NCBI GenBank assembly: GCA_022559845.1
Contig: CM040125.1
Location: 292,192,200-292,256,199, forward strand
Direction of reading: 5' to 3'
Source: Amorphophallus konjac
Lineage: Eukaryota; Streptophyta; Magnoliopsida; Alismatales; Araceae
Length of the DNA: 64,000 nucleotides
Shown: positions 1 through 9,583 of the stretch, in pieces
How the letters are laid out: each line of letters begins with the position of its first letter
How positions within the stretch are numbered: the first letter of the stretch is position 1
Made by a program: the position numbers and the translations under genes
Notes under the pieces: model-generated
Databases searched by the model: none
What the model was told of the DNA's origin: nothing
The model's input: the letters and a program-made list of their open reading frames with translations, nothing else

Positions 1-1
1 T

Positions 2-3000
2 AACCAGGCCACGGCTAGAAGGTGCTACAACATCTCGGTGGAAGCCTCAAGGCCGGACGGAGGGGATAAGGGCCCCAAGGGAATCGAAGGGAAGACCGTA
101 ACCGCCGAGCCCGGTGGCGAGTTGCTAACGGTATTCCTGAACGATGACCCGGCCCTCGGAGTAAGGATCGGAGCCGACCTACCACCTAAGGAACAGCAAC
201 AATACAAGAAATTTTTTTCTGAGTACGCTCAGGTCTTCGCTTGGGCCGATGATCAACTCCCTGGCATACCAGGGGAGACCGTGATGCACAAGCTCAGCCT
301 TGACCCCACCGTCAGGCCCGTACAGCAACGGAGAAGGAAGCATGCGCCCTAGAAATAGGCGGTCATTAAGGCGCAGGTCACCAAGGGACAAGAGACAGGC
401 CTCTTCAGGCCAATCATGTACCCTACGTGGCTAGCCAGTGTCGTTCTGGTGCCGAAAACCACAGGCAAGTGGCGAATGTGCGTGGACTTCACCGATCTGA
501 ATAAGGCTACCCCCAAGGACTGCTATCCGCTACCGAGCATCGACCAATTGGTTGATTCAACCTCGGGCAACGAGGTACTCAGTTTCCTGGACGCCTATTC
601 AGGTTATCACCAGATCAGAATGAATCCAGAAGACGTCGAGAAGACAGCCTTCATCACTGACTGCGGCGTGTACTGCTACACCCGGATGCTCTTCTGGTTA
701 AAGAACGTCGGAGCCACATATCAGCGACTGGTAAATCACATGTTCGAGGGACAGCTAGGTCGGAACGTCGAGGCTTACGTTGACGACATGCTCGTCAAGA
801 CCCCTAAGGCCCAAGACCACTTCACCGACCTTGCCGAGACCTTCGGCACCCTCCTGAAGTACAACATGAAGCTCAACCCCGCCAAGTGCGCCTTCGGAGT
901 AAAATCCAGGAAGTTCCTGGGTTTCCTAGTCACTCAGCGTGGGATCGAGGCCAACCCCGACAAAGTCCAGGCCATCCTGGACATGCGCCCGCCCACATGC
1001 ATTAAAGACGTCCAGCGTCTGACAGGGCGTGTCGCCGCTCTCAGCCGTTTCCTGTCCCGTGCGGCCGAACGATGCTTGCCCTTCTTCAAATTGATGAGGG
1101 GGCCCAAGCTGGCATCTGTTTCGTTCGCATGGGATGAGGAGTGCCAGGCAGCATTCGCCGAGCTTAAGGAGTTCCTGGCTTCGCCACCGGTGCTCTCCAA
1201 GCCCGTCCTAGGCGAAGTCCTGCTGCTCTACCTCTCGGCGACGCCATCCACGGTCAGCTCGGTCCTGGTCAGAAATGACTCGGGAATCGAAAGACCGGTC
1301 TACTACACCAGCAAGGTGCTCAGTGGGGCCGAACGGAGGTACCCCGCAACCGAGAAACTCGTGCTAGCGTTGGTCACCTCCGCGAAGCGCCTCCGCCCCT
1401 ACTTCCAGGGGCACCCCATCACCGTGCTAACTGGTGAGCCGCTGAAGAAGATTCTGGCCCACCCCGAGGCTTCGGGGTGACTCATCAAATGGGCCATCAT
1501 GCTCGGGGCCTATGACATCTCGTACCAGCCGCGATCAGCAATCAAAGGCCAAGCGCTCGCCGACTTCATTGCCGAAAGCACCATCCCTGCCGAGGATAGG
1601 CCTCCAACCGCGACCGAGCCAGCCTGGGAACTGTTCGTCGATGGGTCGTCCAATTCGGCAGGCAGTGGTGCGGGGATCCTCCTAAGGTCCCCCGAAGGGA
1701 TAGAGCTACAGTATGCCTTAAAATTCAACTTTCAGGCATCCAACAGCGCTTCCGAGTACGAGGCCCTTATCTCTGGAGCACGCATGGCCCGACGGCTGGG
1801 GGTCGAGCGAGTCAGGATCCACACCGACTCTCAACTAGTCGCAGGTCAGGTCAACGGCGAGTATGAGGCTCGGGAGGTACCCATGATCAAATACCTTCAG
1901 CTGGTCCGGAGCCTGGCCCAATAGTTCGAGGGATTTGAGGTAGTCCGAATAGCTCGGGAGCGAAACTCCCGGGCGGACGCCCTCTCTCGATTGGCCTCCT
2001 CCCTAGACCCGGAAGGTACACGATCGGTCCTCCTAGAAGAGCTAGAGCATCCGAGCATCGACACGGAGCTCCTCACTGTTGACTCGGCCACCCCAAGTGA
2101 CTGGCGCTCCCCCTACCTGTCCTGGCTACTAGACTCCCAAGAGCCCCCCGACCCTCGGGAAGCCCGCCGAATGAAGTATCAAGCTCGACGCTTCGTCGTC
2201 CTCGACAACGCCCTCTACCGAAGATCATTCTCCAGTCCCCTCCTGAAGTGCCTCGGTCCCGACGAAGCAGGCCGAGCCATCCAAGAGATTCATGAAGGCC
2301 TGTGCGGAGCGCACTCAGGGGCCCGGTCGCTAGCCCGAATCCTGTTACGACAGGGGTACTGGTGGCCCACCCTGCAGCGCGACTGCTCAGCCTATGTTCA
2401 ACAGTGCGACCGATGCCAGCGGTTTGACCACTTGGTCCATCAGCCGGCAACAGAACTTGTCACCCTAACCGAGCCCTACCCTTTCGCTCGGTGGGGAATC
2501 GATATCCTTGGGATATTCCCAACGGCCCAGTCCCAGAAGAAGTTCATCATCGTCGCCATCGACTACTTCACCAAGTGGATCGAGGCCGAGGCTACGGCAA
2601 GGATCACCGAGACAGTCGTTTGGGGCTTCGTTTGGAAATCGATCTTTTGCCGCTTTGGCATCCCCCGAGTGGTAGTCAGCGATAACGGTCGACAATTCGA
2701 CTCTCGGTACTTCTGAGACAGATGTGCCGACCTAAATATCCGCAACCACTTCACTTCGGTCGCCCACCCTTAGGCCAATGGGCTGGTTGAAAATGCCAAC
2801 AAGACTATCTTGAAAGGCATAAAAACCAGACTCGGCAAGGCTAAGGGTAGCTGGCTCGAGGAATTGCCTAGCGTACTGTGGTCGCACCGAACAACCCCCA
2901 GGACGGCAACCGGTGAAAGCCCCTTTCAGTTGGTATATGGCACCGAGGCCGTCGTTCCGTTGGAGATCGCCAACCCATCCCTCCGAGTGATCAGCTTCTC

Positions 3001-3337
3001 ACCCGAGGCCAACGGGCAAAAATTGCTCGAGAACCTCGACCTGACAAGCGAACTCCGAGAGATCGCGAACGTCCGGGCAACGGAGTACCAACGCCGCCTC
3101 ACTCGATACTATAACGCCAAGGTCCGAGACAGACGTTTCCAACCGGGAAACATCATCCTCAGGAAAGCTGAAGCCTCTCGACCACTGGAGGCGGCGGGCA
3201 AGCTATCCCCCAACTGGGAAGGCCCCTACCGAGTGGTCGAGACGCTCGGGAAAGGTGCGTACAGGTTAGCGACAATGGAAGGGGAGCCTATTCCTCGGAC
3301 GTGGAACGCAGCCGCACTACGCAGATTCTACTTTTGA
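2..3337 (+). pseudogene. pol: Tat-1 pol (RT, RNase H, aRNase H, integrase), inactivated by stop codons
   Basis: One reading frame throughout, so no frameshifts, but broken by six in-frame stops at 350, 356, 1478, 1922, 2714 and 2771. RT spans about 416-1000 with catalytic YVDD at 776-787. The ordinary Ty3 RNase H follows (about 1130-1480); where the first catalytic Asp is expected it reads LLLYLSATPS. A second, archaeal-type RNase H begins at WELFVDGSS (about 1627) and keeps its acidic residues (DGSS, EYEA, HTDS, RADALSR). Integrase has the HHCC zinc finger near 2310-2425 (CDRCQRF) and a D, D35E triad at codons 2501, 2681 and 2789. The C-terminal GPYRV segment ends at the TGA at 3335. Most stops are explained by C-to-T changes in CAG or CGA codons. 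Dead copy. Confidence 0.92.
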
Positions 3338-4033
3338 ATTTGTACAGCGATATAGACAGAATAAAATTCCTGTTCTTTTCATTCCAAATCGTTGGTACAT
3401 CAGGTAGGCAAATGCCAGTACATCACATAGCAAAAACAAAGCAAAAGTCTGTCTAACATCTTTTCAAAGGGTCATCGCTCGACTGACTCGGTCTTGATCT
3501 CCTCGCATCCAGCCACTGACTCTGTCTCGTGCGGAAACTGGCTCGGACAAGAGGTGGTCGAGCCAGTTGGCTCGGATGGCCCGTGACAAAGGTGACAGAG
3601 GGACTTCAGGAGAAAGGCCACCTTTAAACGTTGAGGGAGGCTACCTCCCAAGTTGGCAACAACCGAGAAAAAGGAGCGCCGGGAAGGCCCCCCCTCTTTC
3701 AAACTGCCAACTCCTTGGAAGGAAGGAGAGAGCAAGCAGCCCCCGAAGAGTGAAAGAAATGAAGAGCAGAAGAGGGAAAAAGAGGCTACAGACGGAGGAA
3801 GGCCTCGGTGAGGAGGGAGCCGGATATGCCTCCTCCCCTCACACGGAGGGAAGTGACGGCAGACTCCCCTGATGCCCCCATCCGTCCTCCGCCTCGACGT
3901 CCACCCGGAAGCCTCGCCGGAACCAAGAAGAGGCCAACGGCGTGCTTCCACACACCAAAGTCCTCCCCAGATCCGCGCGGCGACCGTAGGACCCGTCTCA
4001 TACACGCGCGGCGACTGTGGGATCCGTTCAACC
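3338..4033. other. Tat-1 spacer between pol and antisense genes
   Basis: No convincing protein gene. The first 130 bases are A-rich, then GC-rich DNA with several overlapping short ORFs in both directions that I treat as chance. A block near 3490-3570 (GAGCCAGTTTC then CAGAGTCAGTGGCTGG on the minus strand) is conserved at the same relative place in Tat-2 (about 12810-12860), so part of it may be a downstream exon or 3' UTR of the antisense micro-ORF transcript. That is inference. Confidence 0.5.
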
Positions 4034-4099
4034 TCACAACACAGCAGGAGCCCACCGCTCCCCGTCGTCGGCGGCATCGCCCTCCGAAGGATCCTCCAT
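4034..4099 (-). CDS. Tat-1 antisense micro-ORF (21 codons)
   Basis: Minus-strand ATG at 4099 to TGA at 4034. It begins MEDPSEGD and ends APAVL. Tat-2 has a matching plus-strand micro-ORF (12412-12480) beginning MEGASEDD and ending APVVLL. About 12 of 21 residues agree, both are acidic at the N-terminus, and both stop at the same place. In each copy a TATA-like box within the shared string GGCCTATAA lies about 110 bp upstream. It could be a tiny protein, a regulatory upstream ORF or the first exon of a spliced transcript. No known family is recognised. Confidence 0.4.
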   Translation of the reverse strand: MEDPSEGDAADDGERWAPAVL

Positions 4100-4203
4100 G
4101 CTCCGGATGCAAAGGCACAACGCGGAGAGAAAAGGAAGGAGCAAGGAAAGACTGTTAGAGACAATCCCAAGCGGTGGAGAGGAAAGGGCGCCCTCCGGTC
4201 CTT

Positions 4204-4209
4204 CTTATA
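4204..4209 (-). promoter_or_regulatory. TATA-like box of second antisense unit, Tat-1
   Basis: Minus strand reads TTTGGCCTATAAGAAGGACC. It is 110 bp upstream of the micro-ORF ATG at 4099. Tat-2 has GGCCTATAAAAGGTCC at the equivalent site, 112 bp upstream of its micro-ORF. Conservation of box, flanks and spacing supports a promoter. Confidence 0.45.
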
Positions 4210-4552
4210 GGCCAAAGGAGGCTACACGCCTTAAATGCCCCCCTCGGAAACACGCCGAAGGATTTCTCCCCTGAACAGTCACCTCCAACTCCTCGTTTCC
4301 CGCCCCCGCGGGATTCACGAAACAGCCTGACATTCAAAGCGTGAGGGGACGGAGGAACACCCCGTCAAAAGCCTACCAAAACAGCGTGCGAAAACCGTGC
4401 AGGACATATCGGCACCTCTCAACCACCCAAGATTCGCCAACCAAATCACGGCAAGGATAGTACCCAAACAGAGCAAGTCATTTATTATCGTACCAAAAGG
4501 AAACTCTCTAAAAAGAGGAAAGAGGGACAAAAAGGGAAAGAGGCACAATACA

Positions 4553-7163
4553 TCAGGCCTCGGGCCCACTTTGACGCTCGAGACCGGCGGAAGGAGACGT
4601 GTCACCCCCGGCGCCTTCGGTGACGGCCGGCTCAGACACTGACCTCGCCTGTGCGAGAACTGTCTCAGTCGTGAGCCCACCCGAGAAGCCGGGAGCTGGT
4701 GACCCCGACGGAGGCGATCCCTCCGAATCTTCTCCGACCGATGCAGAAGAGCTGGAAACCGACTCATCCGAGTCATAACACTGGCTAGAGGGGAACTCGA
4801 TCGCGGAGTTCTCTTCATGGGCGCAGCCTACCGCCCGACGATAGCCCTGCTTGAACCCCTTTCGAGCACCTCGGCGTAGCGCTACCTCGTAGTAAGGCAG
4901 GGCGGCTTCCAACAGGTCGACCGAGTAAGCATCCGAGCTCCTGTAACGCTCGATTGCCTCCGCCTCGATCTGTCCCGCCCTACCGACGAACTCGACCCGC
5001 GCTCGCTCTGCCTCGGACGCACGTTCCTCTGCACGGGCCCGGTCCACCTCAGCCTCAGCTCAGAGACGCTCCGCCATCTTCGCCCGATCTAGCAGCTCGG
5101 CACGCTCGAGCTCCCAGCGATTGTCCAGATCGAGGCGACGTAGACGCTCCTCCTCCAAGGATTGGCTTGCCCTCTCGAGAGACTCTCGAGTCTTGGCGAG
5201 CTGTTCCGTCAGCACCTCAGCCTCCAGTCGGCTCGCCCGCGCCACCTCTCGGAACGCGGAGAACTCCTGCCGGAGTCCCTGATGCTCCCCCTTGAGTCGG
5301 GCCAGCCTCCTCTCGCATCCCCCGAGGGTCCAGGCAAGGTTTGATCGCTCCGTTTCCGTCCGCGCGTGCGCCTCCGCCATCAAAGCCGCCGACCGAGCTA
5401 TGACCAGGCCGCCTTCCATCAGAACATCGAGAAGCCCGGGGGGGGGGGGGGGGTATTGCGCCTTTCTCCCCCCTTCGTCCTCGCGGCAATCGATTGGCAG
5501 ACCCGATATAGGTCGCCCGTAATGCCGAGCCTTTCCAAGGACTCCGGCAAAGGAGATCGCTCCGCCCGGGGCACTCCGCCAGAGGGCTCTGCTCGAGCAA
5601 TGGGACCGGCCACCTCCTGCGCCACGGTCGGTTGGGGTTGCAACGCCTCCCCGGGCGAACCTCCAACCTCGACCGATGCCGCAGGTCCAACCGCATCGGA
5701 AGCTCCCAGCATCTGGGTCTGCAACGCCCTCGCGGGCGAACCCCCAGCCTCGCCTGTCTCGGCCCGCACCTCGGCGACCGAAACGTCACCGCCTCCGGCC
5801 GACCCCCTGGCCTCGGTGACTGCTACTTCAACATCGGCCCCCTCTACCCCCGTGGGGGGGAGAGCCGACCTATCGTCATCCTCTGAAGGGCCCCCGGTCT
5901 CCTCAGCCCCCTCTCGCCCGGTAGATGGGGGAGCTGGCCTCGAGGGGTCGGCCCCATCTTGCCCCCAGGAGGGGAGTGCCGCCGAGCCAAAGTCACCCCC
6001 GGCGGTAGGAGGGAGACCTGCCTTCTTAGCACGCTTCTTGGCCTTCGTGGCCTCTCGCAACCTTCCCGTCATGGGATCCTTGCGCTTTGTGCCAGCCGGC
6101 CGTGAAGACCCCCCGGGGGTCACCCCCTTGCCCTTATCCCGGGCTTGGGCGCGACCCACAGGAGCCTCCGGCTCGTCGGCCGCCGAGCCATCTTCTCCCA
6201 GATCGATGACCTCGGCAGTATCCCCCAGAGGTTCCTGCCTCACGTCTACAGCAAAGAAGGAAGGCCCAGTCAGGAGAAGAAAAGTAACTACCACCCCAGA
6301 GGAACAACCTAAAGGGCGGTACCTGTCGACTTCAACCGCGTAAGCAGGCACCGTTCGATGTTCTCCGGCGTCACTAGCTCCTCGGTCGACCGGCGGTTCT
6401 CCAGCAGACAGGCGGCCTGTTGCTCCACATGAGGAGGGAACTCCTCCTGGCAAGGAGGAATGTTCGGATGGAAATTGGGTGAGATCCGGCATCTCCAGAG
6501 TTCATCCGTCGCCTCCGCCTTCACCCAGAAGAATTGGGTTTTCCACCCCTTGTGCGAGGAGTCCTTCACCGCGAGGGCGATGCAACACCTGTTCCTCCTT
6601 GCCTGGATAAAGTAGAAGCCCTTCCCCGCCGACGGGTGCGCCGTCAACTCGAAAAAGTAATGAAAGAGGTCCAAGGAAGGGAAAATGTTGTGCTGGCAAC
6701 AGAGGATCCGAAAGGCAGAGAGGAGGAGGTACGAGTTGGCCACCAGTTGAATGGGCGCCAGTTGGAAAAGTTCGAGGATCTGGAGTACGAGGGGCTCGAA
6801 GGGAAGGCGGAACCCGCTCTTCCACGCCAGAAGAAACGTGCAGATGTGCCCCGTTCGGTCGTCCAAACTCGTCTCGAGCGGGGTGGCGGCGGCAAAGCTA
6901 TACCTGAAAGGCAAGCGAAAGCGATGCTCCAGCTTCTTCACCTCTGCCTTCCCCAACTCGCTGCAGCGGGAGACAGGCTCCCGCCTCACCTGCCCGAGTT
7001 CCAGCGGCGGATCAGCCATCGAGCCGGAAGAGGACCCCTCGCAAGAACTCGAAGACTCTGGAGGGGAAGGAAGTTGCCGGACCGCCTCCGCGGTTATCCT
7101 CGCCAACTCCTCGAACGCCGCCGCAAGACTTCGAACCTCCACTGTGCCCTCACGGCGCATCAA
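4553..7163 (-). pseudogene. Tat-1 antisense gene (Transposase_28-like domain plus coiled coil), one intron
   Basis: Reads opposite to pol. Exon 1 (7163 or 7019 down to 6323) carries the domain annotated in plants as putative gypsy-type transposon protein (Pfam Transposase_28): FLLAWKSGFRLPFEPL, LAPIQLVANSY, IFPSLDLFHYFFEL. An intron at 6322-6246 (GT to TGTAG, 77 nt) joins exon 2 in frame at the phase-1 junction ACA G|AC. Exon 2 is rich in Pro, Gly, Ser and Ala with a basic KKRAKK patch, then a long Glu/Arg/Leu coiled coil (about 5420-4950) and an acidic Ser-rich C-terminus ending PEA at 4553. The frame is broken at the poly-G run 5438-5452 and by a stop at about 5057. The start is uncertain: a start codon at 7163 or the MADPP ATG at 7019. 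Antisense ORFs of this kind are known in Tat elements; function unknown. Confidence 0.8.
6246..6322 (-). other. Spliceosomal intron in Tat-1 antisense gene
   Basis: Donor ACAG|GTACCG and acceptor TTTGCTGTAG|ACGTG on the minus strand, 77 nt, with T-rich sequence before the acceptor. Removing it joins exon frames 7163 and 6492 exactly. Tat-2 has an intron at the same codon and of 78 nt (10308-10385). Confidence 0.75.
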
Positions 7164-7439
7164 GAAGCTCTGAAAGCCAAGAAACTAAGGAAAGCCCAAA
7201 ACCCTGGAAGCCTAGAACGACGAACAGCGCCCAACGCCTATAAAACCCTGGAGGGAGGCGGCGCGTCGTTCCGTGCTCTGAGAAAAAGGGGGGCCCCTTC
7301 AGTTCAAATCCGTCAGGATCATCATTACGGGCCCAGGCGACCACTCCCCGTGGCACCACAAACGCCAACGGAATTCCACCCACCTGAGCCACGCCGGTCC
7401 AAAGCCTCAAAAACTACTCAACCGAGCTTCCATGGCTTG

Positions 7440-7458
7440 GGAGTAGGAGGGGGACAAG
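7440..7458 (+). other. Polypurine tract of Tat-1
   Basis: GGGAGTAGGAGGGGGACAAG directly precedes the 3' LTR start TGGAGAGGGGG. The same purine string, reverse-complemented, flanks the Tat-2 3' LTR at 9171-9190. It primes plus-strand DNA synthesis in LTR elements. Confidence 0.85.
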
Positions 7459-8228
7459 TGGAGAGGGGGATTTCTGTAGCCCACCCAAAGAGCAGCCCAA
7501 CAAGACTCAACAGGGTCCAACGAGGCAAGCTCACCCGAGTGATAGCCCACGGGGCCCACTCAGGGAAGAAAAGCCTAATAAACAGGTACTCGAGGAACCA
7601 ACCCTCCCCAGCGGCCCCTAGGCTCGGAGGGCCCGAGTGATGGTCAGGTCACAAGGAAGGTCCGGCCCAGGCCGCTTTTCCGCTCGGGAGAGACAGGCGC
7701 CAGCCGACCTATCCGACCCCTCCTTCGACCGAGCTATCCTCCTCGCCCGGACAGGGCTGGCGTTTCAGGAGCTCGGACTGGACGCTAGCCGTTCGCGCTA
7801 CCTTTAAGAGTCCCCAACGGATAGGGGAATCAACCAGCCACCGGGTTTTAAGGCGATAACGCCCCCACGATAAAGGCCATTAAAGTCCACGTTGAGGATG
7901 CAACTCCCACCGGAGACCCCCCAGCTGACAGGACTCCTGAAGGCGGCACACTATTTAAACCAGGGATACCCTCCGGTGGAAGAAGAGGCAGAAAAGAAAG
8001 GTAAAACTCCTGAGCAATCCGCTTCACCCCCCTTTGGTGGAGAGGAGTCTCGCGCACCAACTTTCTTCCTCCCTTCATTGCTTCCACCAGAGCTCTACTG
8101 ACTTAGCCATCGGAGGGTTTCACCCCAGGGAAATCCCCTGGGCCCTCTGACGCGTTTCCCTGTCTTACAGTTCATCTACTGGTGATCCACGGCCCGCTCA
8201 GGACGTAGCGTGAGATCTCGCCTCTTCA
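7459..8228 (+). repeat. 3' LTR of Tat-1 (770 bp)
   Basis: Starts TGGAGAGGGGG after the polypurine tract and ends GATCTCGCCTCTTCA. Both ends align with the Tat-2 LTR in reverse complement (TGGAGATGGG and CCCCCTCTTCA). A TATA-like ACTATTTAAACC occurs near 7949, also shared with Tat-2. The interior is clearly diverged from Tat-2, so the two are different subfamilies. Confidence 0.85.
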
Positions 8229-8430
8229 ATCACTTCATTCATTAGTTCTCAAATGGGGGATTGAGGTCCTATTTATAGGAATCCCACATTGTACAATAAG
8301 TCCCTGACCATTGGACTAATGACTAGACTCACCAAGGGGGAAAGGGGCGCCCCTGGGCCTAGCCCACTAAATTGAGTCAAATTAGCTAATCTAATGGCCC
8401 AATTGACATATGACTCATGTAAATGACTCT
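8229..8430 (-). repeat. Chromovirus LTR remnant, left part
   Basis: About 200 bp trapped between Tat-1 and Tat-2. It matches the middle of the complete LTR at 35169-37562: TCATTCATT, AAATGGGGG, TCCTATTTATAGG, AAGTCCCTGAC and GGCGCCCCTGGGCCTAGCCCA all have counterparts there in the same order. It continues at 44686-44856 after Tat-2 is removed. This LTR was therefore hit by two Tat elements. Confidence 0.8.
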
Positions 8431-9170
8431 TGAAGAGGGGGCGATCTCGCGCTGCTCCTGAGCGGGGAAGGGGTTGACCACGTGTCCTTGAAATATGAAC
8501 TACAAGAAGGAAAAAAGTGAGAGGTGCCTGGGGATAGATCCCTGGGGAAGACCCTCCGATGCTTAAGTCAGCACAAGTAGTAGAGCACAGGTGCGAAGAG
8601 AAGAGTTGGGAGGAAAGTGGGAGCGCGAGGCCCCTCTCCACCAAAAAGTGAAGTGGTTCCTGCTCAAGGTTATTAGCTCTTGCCTGGCTTAGGCTTACCT
8701 TGTCGCAGTGGGACATGTCCTGTTTAAATAGTGTCATGTTGTGCGAATTGATCCCCGTAAGCGGAGGAGTTCCAGGGGGGTTACGTACTTCATGCGGGCT
8801 CCTTACGGTGCGTGGACTCTTGGTTTCCCCTGTCCCATTGAGCTTCCTATCATTAAGGGATTCGCAACGGTCGAATTAATAAGCTTCCATCAGTGAGCCC
8901 GAGCGAATGGCACTTGTTCAGAAGTGGTCTCCCGAGCGATAAGTGCTGGGTCGGGGCAAAGAGTATGGGGCTCCGGGGGAGCTTTCCCGATCGACTGATG
9001 CTCGGACTTCTGAACCCGAAGGCCACCTAGGAAGCGCTTGTTCTGAGTGACTTTTTGGGCTTTATAGTAAGTTGGCCCGGGGGCTACGACTTTGAGGAGT
9101 TGGGCCTCGTTTGGTCAGGGATGGACCTTGTTAGACCTCTCCGTACGGGCGGTGAGATTTCCCATCTCCA
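8431..9170 (-). repeat. 3' LTR of Tat-2 (740 bp)
   Basis: Plus-strand reading starts TGAAGAGGGGGCGATCTC and ends CCCATCTCCA. It pairs with 43949-44680 over its full length, with scattered substitutions. A TATA-like TATTTAAA lies on the minus strand at 8723-8730. Confidence 0.92.
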
Positions 9171-9190
9171 CTTGTCCCCCTCCTACTCCC
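9171..9190 (-). other. Polypurine tract of Tat-2
   Basis: Minus strand CGGGAGTAGGAGGGGGACAA sits immediately upstream of the 3' LTR and is nearly identical to the Tat-1 tract. Confidence 0.85.
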
Positions 9191-9583
9191 GAGCCAAGGT
9201 CAGGCTCGGACGAGTAACATTTGGGCTGGACTGTTTGTGGCACTTGTTGGGTAAAGATATCTCTCCGGTAGGGGCCACATGATGCGGCTCAGCTTGAAAA
9301 TATGCCCGTTATGATGAGTAAGAGAAGGCCCCTCCTCGGGAGATCGGACGCCGCGCCACCTCCCATCAGGGTTTATAGGCATTATGCATTTTGGCGTCCT
9401 TTTATCTCTGAGGTTTTTAGGGTTTTGCCTCACTTTTGTAGTTATATTTGAAGGGGGCTCCCGCGTTGTGAGAGTAGTTTCTGAGAGGCGGAGAAGAGCT
9501 TCCTGAGGCGGTGATTCGCAAGTTCCTTTTCTTCTCCGAAGTTCTCTAGCTTAGAGCTTTCCCCTTCTTCTTCTCTTTGTCTC
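9191..9583 (+). promoter_or_regulatory. Probable promoter and 5' UTR of Tat-2 antisense gene
   Basis: No ORF of note. Contains GGGTTTATAGGC at about 9368-9379, matching GGGTTTTATAGGCG on the Tat-1 minus strand near 7237, in both cases upstream of the antisense gene start. A pyrimidine-rich leader (CCCCTTCTTCTTCTCTTTGTCTC) runs up to the ATG. Promoter activity is inferred from conservation and position. Confidence 0.35.

Larger units (their letters stand above)
1..8228 (+). mobile_element. Tat-1: Ty3/gypsy Tat-lineage LTR retrotransposon, 5' part outside window
   Basis: Plus-strand element running from the protease-RT linker at the window edge to the end of its 3' LTR. Order: RT, RNase H, archaeal-type RNase H, integrase (2-3337), a long 3' region with antisense genes (3472-7163), a polypurine tract and the 3' LTR (7459-8228). 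Tat lineage is inferred from the second RNase H before integrase and the antisense reading frames between pol and the 3' LTR, both known Tat traits. The DNA right after the LTR (from 8229) matches the interior of the chromovirus LTR seen complete at 35169-37562, so the element sits in an LTR of that family. The left target duplication is outside the window. Confidence 0.9.

Noticed and set aside
3472..4215. 247-codon minus-strand ORF as a protein gene
   Set aside because: Uses a non-ATG region, has no recognisable domain and is not kept as an ORF in Tat-2; only the short micro-ORF at 4034-4099 is shared.
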